A DNA stretch of 32,730 bases from an uncultured Halieaceae bacterium. Its GTDB lineage: Bacteria > Pseudomonadota > Gammaproteobacteria > Pseudomonadales > Halieaceae. The stretch is from NCBI GenBank assembly GCA_913045375.1, contig CAJWQE010000021.1, positions 1 through 32,730 of the forward strand, in the 5' to 3' direction. Positions 24,961-32,730 of this stretch are shown here, piece by piece. Both the position numbers and the translations under genes were made by a program. The notes under the pieces were generated by a model. The model made no database searches and was not told the DNA's origin. It saw only the letters and a program-made list of their open reading frames with translations. Position 1 is the stretch's first letter. Every line of letters begins with the position of its first letter.

Positions 24961-25920
24961 TCATGCCCACAAATCAGTCGATAGATATTTCAATCCAGAG
25001 TCACAAATAATCACCGCAATCGTGCGCCCCCACATGGGTCCTTCGAGTAATTTAAGCGCTGCCGCGACATTTGCACCCGCGGAAAAGCCCCCAAAAATAC
25101 CCTCAAGACGTGCCAAATCTCGGGTCACGTCAGCGGCGTGTTCGCCTGAGACTTGCAGATAACCATCGATGAGCGATGTATCTAGAAACGCAAGATCAGA
25201 CCTAGAGTAGCCACCTCCTTGGATTGGGTGATTTGGGTTTTGAGCCACTTCTCCCGCTAAGACCGCGGCGCCCTCGGGTTCAACAATAAAACACTGAATG
25301 TTTGGGTTGTAGTCTTTCAGCGCGCGCGAGACACCAAAGAACGTCCCGCCGGAGCCAATAAAATCAACAAACCCGTCGAGCCTTCCCTCGGTCCCTTCCC
25401 AAATTTCGGGACCCGTGGTCGAATAATGCGCCTGCCAATTTCCGTCTCGCTGAAATTGGTCTGCTCTAAACGCAGATCGCTCCAAAGTTACCTGTTCGGC
25501 CGCCTTTTCAACTAATGCTAAGTCACCACCCGATACCTGACCTCGTTCAGCACCGGGCGTCTGATCAACCAGAATCACCTCAGCCCCGAGTGCGCGCATC
25601 ATTCGCGCACGCTCTTCTGAGTTGCCACGAGACATGACAGCGACAAAGGGATATCCCTTGATAGCGCAAACAATCGCAAGACCGGTACCCATATTGCCGG
25701 AGGTTAACTCGACAACGGTCTGCCCGGGCCTCAGCTCACCCATGGCCTCGGCAGCCTCAATCACACCAAGTGCGGCGCGATCTTTTTTCGAAAATCCGGG
25801 ATTCAGATAGTCGAGTTTGGCCACAACTCTGCCCTCGACGCCGTAAGCCTGAGTGATTCGATCGAGACTGACAAGTGGTGTGCCGCCGATGACTTCAATG
25901 ACGGAGGACGCTAACGTCAT
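24961..25920 (-). CDS. cysteine-synthase-family PLP enzyme
   Basis: 319-residue fold-type II PLP enzyme. K46 in NPGFSKKDR aligns with the PLP lysine of E. coli CysK (NPSFSVKCR). The phosphate and substrate loops are TSGNMGTG (73-80) and GSGGTF, and FGGFSAGANVAAAL and CDSGLKYLST complete the pattern. O-acetylserine sulfhydrylase activity is likely, but the KKD and TSGNMG variants place it away from CysK and CysM, and cystathionine-synthase-like or other beta-replacement reactions are possible. The ATG at 25920 has AGGA six bases upstream and a family-like N-terminus; the one at 25956 lacks a ribosome binding site. Same strand as soxB but separated by 364 bases. Confidence 0.85.
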   Translation of the reverse strand: MTLASSVIEVIGGTPLVSLDRITQAYGVEGRVVAKLDYLNPGFSKKDRAALGVIEAAEAMGELRPGQTVVELTSGNMGTGLAIVCAIKGYPFVAVMSRGNSEERARMMRALGAEVILVDQTPGAERGQVSGGDLALVEKAAEQVTLERSAFRADQFQRDGNWQAHYSTTGPEIWEGTEGRLDGFVDFIGSGGTFFGVSRALKDYNPNIQCFIVEPEGAAVLAGEVAQNPNHPIQGGGYSRSDLAFLDTSLIDGYLQVSGEHAADVTRDLARLEGIFGGFSAGANVAAALKLLEGPMWGRTIAVIICDSGLKYLSTDLWA

Positions 25921-26288
25921 GGGTATTCCTGATGGGATGATTTTGCTTATCGGCATTCAATCAGACTGTCCCAGCAAAGCCCAGCCAAGAGTTAGGAACG
26001 GTCAGTGCGGGACAAAGACGACAACGGTAGGTAAAGAGAGCCCTGCAAAGATTAAGAGAAACCCAAGTGTGCTGAATCGTTGATTGCAACTGAGGTAGTA
26101 ACAATAATCTACCAGTGGAGGGTGTCCCAACTAAGGAAGATGATCCCAGCAATTGGCCGACAGGCTGCAACTTATCCGCCGAGAGTGATCCTCAAGCAAC
26201 CACCTAATACGATTCCCGAGTTTTGAGTCCGTGAAGTTGCTACTATGCTGGGCATTGTAAAAATGGCGCACGACTGTAACTTTCGCCC
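25921..26288. promoter_or_regulatory. divergent gap before the TonB-dependent receptor
   Basis: About 370 bases between two oppositely directed genes. I looked for a cobalamin riboswitch (B12 box and the conserved GCCACTG) and a Fur-like 19-base dyad and found neither. The only structure noticed is a short GGTAG/CTACC hairpin (26094-26113). The promoters of both genes must lie here but are not evident. Confidence 0.3.
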
Positions 26289-28220
26289 ATGAACACCAAG
26301 CCGGAATACAGAGTAGCAAAACGTGCATTTTCTCCGAGTGCACTAGCGAATGTTGTTGCCTGTAGCGCCTTTACACTCACGCTATGTAGTACGTCACTGG
26401 CAGCGGCGGACTCAGCTCGACTTGAGGAAGTGGTTGTCAGCGGTGTCGCAGACCCACGAATGGGCTCACTACTCACAAGTACCGAAATACGAACAACGTC
26501 GGCAGAAGAGCAAATCACCCTGCCTCTCTCCATCGGGTCGCTAGCTGATGCACTGCCCGGAGTCTCATTGAATGGACAAGGCGGATTATTCCAAAGCTAT
26601 AGTATGCGCGGTTTCAGCCGTTGGAGAATTCGAACGGAAATCTCGGGTGTACCCATCCTTACAGATCGACGCGCGGGCAATTCATTATCATTTTTACCCC
26701 CAGAGCTTATAGACTCTATCCAAGTGAATATGGGCCCCGCATCCAGTCTCTATGGCTCAGGTGCTATGGGTGGCGTCATGAACGTCTCACTGCTCAATCC
26801 CACCCAAACTTCGTTAAGCGTAAGTGCCTCATCTATGGGGAATGCTCGTGAGGTCTCTCTAAAGACACCCATCAATGCATCCACCTCTTTGTTAGGCAGC
26901 ATTCGCGAGGCCAGTAATGGCAAATCCGGTGACGGCACGCCATTGAATACAAGTTTCGAACAATCAACCTTCTACGTTCGGAACAAGTCCTACGTCAATG
27001 ACACCGAAGTTTCCACGGAAGTGCTCGTCAGCGATGGCAACGATATTGGAAAGAGTTCAGCACTGTTCCCAAATACTCGAGTAACACACTACCCTCATGA
27101 TAATCACAGGCTTTTAAACTTCCGAGCTACCACTCCTAATAATTGGTTTCTTCAGACCTATGCCCACCAACAGGATTGGGCTTCGATGACGCTTCGTGAC
27201 AGTGGTCTCGAAAACACGAGCGATTATTCAAGCATGACGATAGGGGGATTACTTTCCCGCACCTTACAGTCTGACCAGTCCACTCAACGTTACGGACTTG
27301 ATGTTACACGCCGGTATGGGGTTGATATCACGGAAACTACAGCGGAACCCGAGGCTGAGATCGCGTCCCGCAACGTCATTAACGATGGGACGGAGTGGAC
27401 TGCTGGGCTCTTCTGGGAGCGTTCTTGGTATCTAAATGGACTCTCCTTACAGGGCGGTTTTCGCGCTGACAGAGCTGAGGCACAGGTCGCCTCCATCGCC
27501 ACAAGGCACTCAAACATTAACCTGCAACTGAAAGCTAACTGGCAACTGACCTCAGTATGGGATCTGACCATAGAACTTGGTTCGGCATATCGTCTTCCTA
27601 CCCTGAGTGAGCTTTATTTTGAAGGGGAGACACCCCGTGGACGACTGCTGGGAAATAATGCCTTGCAGAGTGAGGAGACGGTGGGCGCTCAACTCACTCT
27701 TTTATACGACGTTGGTGATACAGCATTTGAGATGACTGCCTCGGCTAACCGAGTAGATCGATACATAGAACGAATCTTGCTCTCTGACAGTCTTGAGTCT
27801 TACAGAAACCTAAAAAGCGGTGACCTTTGGGGCATTGATGGCCAAATTCAGCGACGAAACAACAACGTAGAACACATACTTTCGTGGCAATGGCAGCACG
27901 GTGAGTCATCTACGGGCGAGACGATCGCTGACCTACCCCCACCGAGTATTCGTTATGCCACCTCATGGCGGCGTTCAAGCTACGCGCTGGGAATGGACCT
28001 GCGATACCGATTTTCTCGCAACAGATCAGGTCCGGGCGAACTAGCCTTAGCCAGTGCAGCGATTTTCGGTGTTTCAGCCGAATGGATGATTAATCCCGAG
28101 TGGACCGTAAAAACATCCGTTACTAATGGTTTGAACAAAACCTATCGAACAAGCGCAACCTTCCAAGCGCCCTTTGATATGGGGCGCGCAATCAATGTGA
28201 AAGTTGACTGGCGCCCGTAA
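26289..28220 (+). CDS. TonB-dependent outer membrane receptor
   Basis: 643-residue receptor. A signal peptide (hydrophobic ANVVACSAFTLTLCSTSLAA after a basic start) is followed by a TonB-box-like LEEVVVSGV, a plug domain (LADALPGVSLNGQGG, SMRGFSRWRIRTEISGVPI, IQVNMGPASSLYGSGAMGGV) and a 22-stranded barrel. LYGSGAMGGVMNV is the most conserved plug motif. The C-terminus TYRTSATFQAPFDMGRAINV...WRP lacks the terminal Phe usual for outer membrane barrels. The length is close to BtuB-like or metal receptors. The substrate (metal, siderophore, vitamin) cannot be told from the sequence; no riboswitch or Fur site was found upstream. Confidence 0.9.
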   Translation: MNTKPEYRVAKRAFSPSALANVVACSAFTLTLCSTSLAAADSARLEEVVVSGVADPRMGSLLTSTEIRTTSAEEQITLPLSIGSLADALPGVSLNGQGGLFQSYSMRGFSRWRIRTEISGVPILTDRRAGNSLSFLPPELIDSIQVNMGPASSLYGSGAMGGVMNVSLLNPTQTSLSVSASSMGNAREVSLKTPINASTSLLGSIREASNGKSGDGTPLNTSFEQSTFYVRNKSYVNDTEVSTEVLVSDGNDIGKSSALFPNTRVTHYPHDNHRLLNFRATTPNNWFLQTYAHQQDWASMTLRDSGLENTSDYSSMTIGGLLSRTLQSDQSTQRYGLDVTRRYGVDITETTAEPEAEIASRNVINDGTEWTAGLFWERSWYLNGLSLQGGFRADRAEAQVASIATRHSNINLQLKANWQLTSVWDLTIELGSAYRLPTLSELYFEGETPRGRLLGNNALQSEETVGAQLTLLYDVGDTAFEMTASANRVDRYIERILLSDSLESYRNLKSGDLWGIDGQIQRRNNNVEHILSWQWQHGESSTGETIADLPPPSIRYATSWRRSSYALGMDLRYRFSRNRSGPGELALASAAIFGVSAEWMINPEWTVKTSVTNGLNKTYRTSATFQAPFDMGRAINVKVDWRP

Positions 28221-28222
28221 TC

Positions 28223-28235
28223 AGCACTTCGTGCT
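28223..28235. terminator. short hairpin in the convergent gap
   Basis: AGCAC-TTC-GTGCT directly follows the receptor stop codon and is trailed by TCCTTACT on the plus strand. Small and without a good U tract; a weak terminator candidate for the receptor gene. Confidence 0.3.
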
Positions 28236-28291
28236 TCCTTACTAGGCCACAAAATTGGGCCAGACTAGGCTATAGAGGCTACTAAAAGCCC

Positions 28292-31200
28292 TCACAGCCC
28301 AATAGGGTCTCCCACTGTCCACGGAGCGCCCGCTTCGTGAAGCTCGGCTTTCAAAGCGGGAATCTTGTTCTCAATCAGTTCGTTCAAGCGCTCTTTTACG
28401 GGTCCAAACGCACTCCGAGCATACTCGATACTCTGGCGATGGCTCGGTGTGGGTCCATAGCTCGAGTTTGATACGCCTCTCATAGCATGGCCTAGCCAAC
28501 TGCTCACACTCATTGGCTCATAACCACCAATGTCCGCCTGAACATCATTACCAAAGACAGTCTCCTCGATGTCATGGAGCTCGACTCGGATTTCATGGAC
28601 TTGCGCATGAGCATCGGGCGTTGGGTTTGCCATTCGCTCAATCATGGTGGCAATCTTATCGAGGCTCTTACGTGCATCTCGAATAGCATATCTAACCGCT
28701 GATGACTGCCCGTAGAGCGTATTTAACTCAGCAGTAAATGCCTCTAGTTCATCTAGCGAACTACCGGGCAACGCGCCTTCCCTCAATCGCTTCACATTGA
28801 AATCGACGGGACCCGCAAGGGTTTGCTCAACCCCGTTTTGGACCACAACAAGCTTCGCTCGATAGCTACCCGGTATCACCATAAACCCGCTCGGTGAATC
28901 TCCTCGCCAGTTTTTACCGGTCTCCACTGGGCCAGAGAACGATCGGCGTAAATCCCAAGCCACTCGATTGAGTCCTGCTTTGTTGGGCGCACTGACTCTG
29001 CGCAGAACATTGCCATCGTTGTCATGAATCACCAGCATGACCTGGGGTTTTTGTTCCTGGGTCTCATCTGTTACTTCGCGCCAGCCGGGGAAAGATACAT
29101 CATCACCCGCTTTCTTCGCGGCGGCCTCGGCCGCTTGACGCGATTGTTTCTGGGTTTTGAAACTTTCCGCCAAGTAATAGGTGAAAACCGATCCGAAAGG
29201 CGGGTTTTCAGCAAGATACAGAGAGTCCCCCTGAGAGCCTTTTGGTCTGTAGCCCAGCGGGCGCTTTTGGAAGTACCAATAGGCATCGCGGGGGGTGAAC
29301 AGTGCTGCACCGGTATCCAAGTCATCAGGATCGATATCGCGAAGTGCGGTGTAGTCATCCATGACAAAGAAGCCTCGACCAAAGCTCGCGGCCACCAAAT
29401 CGTTTTCACGGCGCTGAATCTGAATATCCCGAATCGAGATGGTCGGCATGCCACCTGACAGTTTGTGCCATTCCTTACCGGCGTCAAACGTAGCAAATAC
29501 GCCAAACTCCGTCGCCGCAAACATGAGCTCGGGACGAACATGGTCCTGTACGAGACGCCAAACGAGGTGTCTGTCGGGAATACCATTAGTTATCTTCTTC
29601 CAACTACGTCCCCGATTCTTACTGACCAATAGATAAGGAGAAAAATCCCCATATTTATGGTTATCAAGCGCGACATACACGGTATCTGCATCGTGAAGGT
29701 CTGCTCTGATATCGTTGATGAATGCTCTGTCGGGTACACCCGGTAACGAACCCACCTCAATTGAGCGCCACGAACCACCATCATCTTGAGATACATGAAT
29801 GAGCCCGTCATCCGTTCCCGCGTACAGCAATCCCGCTTCTAGCGGGGACTCCGCCAACGAGGTGATCGAGTTGTAATTCGACATCGCATACATGTCCCAC
29901 GGAGAATCCCAGCTCTGTGTGGAACCCATGATTGGCATCGAGAACCTCTCCTCGTTACGCGTGAGATCGCCCGAGATTGGCGTCCAGCTATCGCCTCTGT
30001 CCTCCGACTTCCAGACCCGCTGCGACGCAAAGTACAACCGAGTTGGTTTGTGAGGGCTCACAAGAATGGGGGCATCCCAGTTGTGGCGCTCAGGATCCTC
30101 TCCTGGGGCTGACTGAGGCTGGATATACACCGTTTCACCCGTTTTTCTGTCAACGCGGGTGAGATTGCCCTGCTGAGACTGCGCATAAACGATGTCAGGA
30201 TTCCCCGGCTCTGTTGCTGGTTGGTGACCGTCTCCACCCAGAATCACAAACCAATCCGCCGTGCGAATGCCGCTGACATTATCTGTTCGAGAGGGTCCTC
30301 CCTGTGTGTTGTTGTCCTGAGTACCCCCGTAGATATTGTAAAAGGGCTCAGCGTCATCTAGGGCTAGCTTGTAGTACTGCGTTAACGGCAGGTTCTCCAT
30401 GTAACGCCATGTCGCGCCGAGATCGAAGCTCTCGTAAACACCACCGTCAGTGCCCATCATGATGTAATCCGGATCAGCGGGATCAAACACAATGGCGTGC
30501 ATGTCGCCGTGTTGGTTAGGGTGTTCCATGTAGGTAAACGTCTTACCCCCATCAGTCGATTTTTGAACCGTAGGACCTACCAGATAGAGCCAGTCAAAAT
30601 GATGGGGACTAGTGAAGATCTCCTGGTAATAATGAGGGCCGGTACCACCACCCACGGCATCCGCGCCTTTTGACCAACTGGCACCACCGTCATCGGACCG
30701 CCAGACTCCACCTTCGCGGCGATTGAGTTCGATTGCGGCATAAACCACGTCGGGATCCTGCTGTGAGATGGCAAGACCAATCTTGCCCATATTTCCTGTG
30801 GGTAGACCGGTGCTTAACCGCTGCCACGTGTCACCCCCGTCCACCGACTTGTGCACACCACTCTCTGGACCACCACCCATGTAGGCCGCTACCGTACGGT
30901 GATGTTGCCAGGTGGCGGCATAGAGGATATCTGGATTGCTGGGGTCCATGACCACATCGGTGACACCCGTCCACTCCCCTGCACTAAGCACATTTTTCCA
31001 GGACTTACCGCCGTCGCTGGTCTTGTAAAGACCTCGCTCACCACCCGGCGTCCACAAGGGCCCCTGCACTGCCGCGAAAACCGTGTTTGAGTCATTTGGG
31101 TGAACGAGAATGGTGGAAATGTGTTGGGAGTCGTTGAGTCCCATGTTGGTCCATGTCGCACCACCATTGTCCGATCGGTAAATACCATCCCCAAAGCCAA

Positions 31201-31558
31201 CATGACGGCCACCGACGTCTTCCCCGGTGCCCACCCAAATGGTATTTGGATTTGACGGATCGACGGTCACGTTGCCAATTGAATAAGACGCCTCATTATC
31301 GAAGATGGGGGTCCACGACACGCCCGCATTCTTAGTTTTCCAGACCCCACCAGATCCGGCCGCTACATACCAAACGCTGGAGTCCTCCGGATCCCAGTCA
31401 ATATCCGATATACGACCTGACATGAAAGCAGGCCCCAAGTTGCGCCACTTCAATCCGCTGAAATCAAAGCTGGCATCATCCTTAGCCGCAACTGAATTGA
31501 TTGTGAGTCCTGCCGCAAGCGCGGCAGAAAAAAGCTTGAGTGTGAGCCCCCGAACCAT
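28292..31558 (-). CDS. secreted sortilin/VPS10-like Asp-box beta-propeller protein
   Basis: 1088-residue exported protein with a signal peptide (LKLFSAALAAGLTINSVAA). At least nine Asp-box/BNR motifs of the SxDxGxTW type are visible, for example SDNGGATW, TSDGGKSW, SVDGGDTW, SDDGGASW, STDGGKTF and SEDRGDSW, predicting one or two large beta-propellers over about residues 30-760. The last 300 residues are different: a beta domain (LVVVQNGVEQTLAGPVDF) then a helical segment rich in charged residues. Proteins of this build are often labelled glycosyl hydrolase, but no catalytic residues can be pointed to. The ATG at 31558 is chosen because GGAGA precedes it and the signal peptide begins there; the frame extends to 31633. 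No partner gene is adjacent apart from the DUF6356 gene upstream. Confidence 0.85.
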   Translation of the reverse strand: MVRGLTLKLFSAALAAGLTINSVAAKDDASFDFSGLKWRNLGPAFMSGRISDIDWDPEDSSVWYVAAGSGGVWKTKNAGVSWTPIFDNEASYSIGNVTVDPSNPNTIWVGTGEDVGGRHVGFGDGIYRSDNGGATWTNMGLNDSQHISTILVHPNDSNTVFAAVQGPLWTPGGERGLYKTSDGGKSWKNVLSAGEWTGVTDVVMDPSNPDILYAATWQHHRTVAAYMGGGPESGVHKSVDGGDTWQRLSTGLPTGNMGKIGLAISQQDPDVVYAAIELNRREGGVWRSDDGGASWSKGADAVGGGTGPHYYQEIFTSPHHFDWLYLVGPTVQKSTDGGKTFTYMEHPNQHGDMHAIVFDPADPDYIMMGTDGGVYESFDLGATWRYMENLPLTQYYKLALDDAEPFYNIYGGTQDNNTQGGPSRTDNVSGIRTADWFVILGGDGHQPATEPGNPDIVYAQSQQGNLTRVDRKTGETVYIQPQSAPGEDPERHNWDAPILVSPHKPTRLYFASQRVWKSEDRGDSWTPISGDLTRNEERFSMPIMGSTQSWDSPWDMYAMSNYNSITSLAESPLEAGLLYAGTDDGLIHVSQDDGGSWRSIEVGSLPGVPDRAFINDIRADLHDADTVYVALDNHKYGDFSPYLLVSKNRGRSWKKITNGIPDRHLVWRLVQDHVRPELMFAATEFGVFATFDAGKEWHKLSGGMPTISIRDIQIQRRENDLVAASFGRGFFVMDDYTALRDIDPDDLDTGAALFTPRDAYWYFQKRPLGYRPKGSQGDSLYLAENPPFGSVFTYYLAESFKTQKQSRQAAEAAAKKAGDDVSFPGWREVTDETQEQKPQVMLVIHDNDGNVLRRVSAPNKAGLNRVAWDLRRSFSGPVETGKNWRGDSPSGFMVIPGSYRAKLVVVQNGVEQTLAGPVDFNVKRLREGALPGSSLDELEAFTAELNTLYGQSSAVRYAIRDARKSLDKIATMIERMANPTPDAHAQVHEIRVELHDIEETVFGNDVQADIGGYEPMSVSSWLGHAMRGVSNSSYGPTPSHRQSIEYARSAFGPVKERLNELIENKIPALKAELHEAGAPWTVGDPIGL

Positions 31559-31646
31559 TGTTATTCTCCGATCAAATAATCGACTTAGATTAGCAACTTG
31601 AAGCCGAATAACAAACGGTATTCGAAGGGTCAAAGAGCCAACGTTA

Positions 31647-31662
31647 CGCCAACCGGTTGGCG
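31647..31662. promoter_or_regulatory. perfect 16-base palindrome upstream of the propeller gene
   Basis: CGCCAACCGGTTGGCG is fully self-complementary and lies 89 bases upstream of the propeller gene start and 57 bases downstream of the DUF6356 gene. An even dyad with a central CG is the style of LacI-family operators. As RNA it could form CGCCAA-CCGG-TTGGCG, but no U tract follows on either strand. Confidence 0.5.
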
Positions 31663-31718
31663 CCCGCTAAAGCTATGCAATGCCTCTTTAAACTTGGCCT
31701 CACGGACCTCAGAATGAC

Positions 31719-31943
31719 CTAGTCCTGATGTTTCGCTCGGTGTACTACCATTTTCGTGTGAAGTTCAGATATCGCTGTACGGCCTGTGGTTTTAAAGAGG
31801 CAGGGAAGCACCGCGTGAACAAGGCAAGCGAAACCAGCTACGAGCATTCGCGCCCCAAAATAAGAAGCCTGAAACAAGTGCTCTAGGTAGGACTCTCCTA
31901 CCGACTCTGGGTGCTCCCGAAACAGTCGTTGAATCAATTGCAT
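31719..31943 (-). CDS. DUF6356 family protein
   Basis: 74-residue protein with the complete DUF6356 pattern: FREHPESVGESYLEH at the N-terminus, an amphipathic to hydrophobic helix FGARMLVAGFACLVHAVLP, and TGRTAISELHTKM at the end. Family members are short, often with capsule- or membrane-related annotations of no proven value; function unknown. One membrane-associated helix is likely. GGGAG precedes the ATG at six bases. It is divergent from the second Lrp gene (198 bases) and upstream of the propeller gene in the same direction (160 bases). Confidence 0.85.
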   Translation of the reverse strand: MQLIQRLFREHPESVGESYLEHLFQASYFGARMLVAGFACLVHAVLPCLFKTTGRTAISELHTKMVVHRAKHQD

Positions 31944-32091
31944 TGATGTCTCCCTTTAGACAGACGCTCTGGCACACGCAGTGAATCCGTTGCCTACAAC
32001 CGAAAAACGCGATGATGAGCCGCGCCTAGCAACGAGCTCTAGGAAAATGATATCAACTCATATCTGTGATTTTTTTCTAAATTTTGGTGCA

Positions 32092-32128
32092 AACTACGTG
32101 TATAAACGTAACAATTTTTCGCGAAAAA
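32092..32128 (+). promoter_or_regulatory. promoter and palindrome of the second Lrp gene
   Basis: TATAAA (32101-32106) within AACTACGTGTAT (32092-32103) is a likely -10 region; a 12-base motif differing only at Y/R positions occurs before the other Lrp gene. TTTTTCGCGAAAAA (32115-32128) is a perfect 14-base palindrome close to the expected transcription start, a good position for autorepression. No Shine-Dalgarno is seen before the ATG at 32142. Confidence 0.45.
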
Positions 32129-32141
32129 GCCGATATTTAGA

Positions 32142-32600
32142 ATGGACTCCATTGACAGAAGAATCCTAGACGCGCTGCAGTCTGATTGCAGTGGCTCAAT
32201 TGCTGACATTGCGGATCGGGCCGGTGTGTCTCAAACACCCTGCTGGCGACGCATCAAGAAGCTAGAGGAAGCCGGGTATATCGATAAACGTGTTGCGCTG
32301 CTGAACCCCAAAGCACTAAGTCTGACGATGACCGCCTATGTCATGGTCAAGACCGCGCATCACGATGACGCCTGGCTTAAACGCTTTTCAGACGGCGTAC
32401 AAAATATTCCTGAGATCGTGGAAATCCATCGAATGGCCGGAGACATCGATTATTTGCTTAAGATCGTGGCCGGTGACATCGCCGAGTATGACGCAATTTA
32501 CAAACGCCTTATCAAAGTTGCAGAGCTGTCAGATGTAAGTGCCTCGTTTTCAATGGAATGCATTAAAACAACCACTGAGCTGCCGCTGAATTGGCTATAA
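32142..32600 (+). CDS. Lrp/AsnC-family transcriptional regulator, DecR (YbaO)-like
   Basis: 152-residue regulator. The N-terminal HTH runs MDSIDRRILDALQSD, SIADIADRAG, then VSQTPCWRRIKKLEEAGYI; the TPCW recognition-helix start matches E. coli DecR (TPCWKRLKRLE, from memory). The C-terminal RAM domain has EIVEIHRMAGDIDYLLKIV and ends MECIKTTTELPLNW. It is the closer of the two paralogues to DecR, a cysteine-responsive regulator. No target is fixed by context: a DUF6356 gene is divergent on the left, and a promoter with a palindrome leads out of the window on the right. The first ATG is used although no ribosome binding site is visible; a leaderless or short-leader transcript is possible. Confidence 0.9.
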   Translation: MDSIDRRILDALQSDCSGSIADIADRAGVSQTPCWRRIKKLEEAGYIDKRVALLNPKALSLTMTAYVMVKTAHHDDAWLKRFSDGVQNIPEIVEIHRMAGDIDYLLKIVAGDIAEYDAIYKRLIKVAELSDVSASFSMECIKTTTELPLNWL

Positions 32601-32676
32601 CGATAGTGTCAGGTGTTGATGAGGTGCCGAGACTAGGCGCCCGTTGTAAGCACGAAACTATGGCATACAAAAAATA

Positions 32677-32730
32677 TGTAAATATTTACAAAAAAGTGTT
32701 GACAGCCTGTTTCCGATGTTCTTTACTGAA
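32677..32730 (+). promoter_or_regulatory. operator-like palindrome and promoter at the right edge
   Basis: TGTAAATATTTACA (32677-32690) is a perfect 14-base palindrome. It is followed by TTGACA (32699-32704), a 17-base spacer and TTTACT (32722-32727), reading rightward toward a gene beyond the window. The half-sites TGTAAA/TTTACA equal those of TyrR boxes, but the spacing is two bases instead of six. Confidence 0.5.

Noticed and set aside
25957..26288. Possible cobalamin riboswitch upstream of the TonB-dependent receptor
   Set aside because: Neither the B12 box nor the conserved core elements are present on either strand.
28240..28291. GGCC-ACAAAATTG-GGCC as a bidirectional terminator between the receptor and propeller genes
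   Set aside because: Only four base pairs and no U tract on either side.

Overview
The window reads as chromosomal DNA of a gammaproteobacterium, most likely a marine heterotroph. The pointers are a rhombosortase beside a GlyGly-CTERM secreted protease, an SrkA/YihE kinase, DecR/YbaO-type Lrp regulators, a TonB-dependent receptor, and the cysG-DUF2849-cysI-cysH-DUF934 sulfite-reduction operon. A Halieaceae (OM60/NOR5)-like origin is plausible, but this is inference and I ran no search. No phage genes, insertion sequences, CRISPR arrays or rRNA genes were seen.

Layout. 83-2923 (+): purine-type NCS2 permease, an Fe(II)/2-oxoglutarate oxygenase, a GFA-family zinc protein and a translationally coupled 53-residue protein. 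2956-7564 (-): a tightly overlapped siroheme/sulfite-reduction operon (cysG, DUF2849, cysI, APS-reductase-type cysH, DUF934) followed by a tRNA-Cys in the same direction. A DecR-like Lrp regulator diverges from it at 7714. 8274-9333 (-): an unrecognised 208-residue protein, a membrane-anchored zinc ribbon and a 29-residue membrane micro-ORF. 9452-14680 (-): a large M36 metalloprotease with a C-terminal GlyGly sorting tail and its probable dedicated rhombosortase, separated by an RNA hairpin. 14810-19088: SrkA kinase, VOC/DUF938 pair, a crotonase lacking the usual glutamates, a 48-residue Glu/Arg-repeat protein, and a secreted cupredoxin-like protein with no copper site. 19363-24596 (-): heterotetrameric sarcosine oxidase soxBDAG. 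24961-25920 (-): a cysteine-synthase-like PLP enzyme. 26289-28220 (+): TonB-dependent receptor. 28292-31943 (-): a secreted Asp-box propeller protein and a DUF6356 protein. 32142-32600 (+): a second DecR-like Lrp regulator, followed at the right edge by a perfect palindrome and a sigma70-like promoter for a gene outside the window.

How the parts relate. A cysteine/sulfur theme recurs: sulfite reduction, tRNA-Cys, a cysteine-synthase homologue and two regulators of the subfamily whose E. coli member, DecR, responds to cysteine. The two regulator genes share a 12-base promoter motif (AAYTACGTRTAT) at nearly the same distance from their start codons. The other functional unit is the protease/sortase pair: the M36 enzyme should be exported, its tail recognised and cut by the neighbouring rhombosortase, and the protease released or handed on at the cell surface.

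The least explained items are the micro-ORFs at 9244-9333, 18332-18478 and 2762-2923, the 208-residue protein at 8274-8900, and several perfect palindromes (24828, 31647, 32115, 32677) placed where operators would lie.
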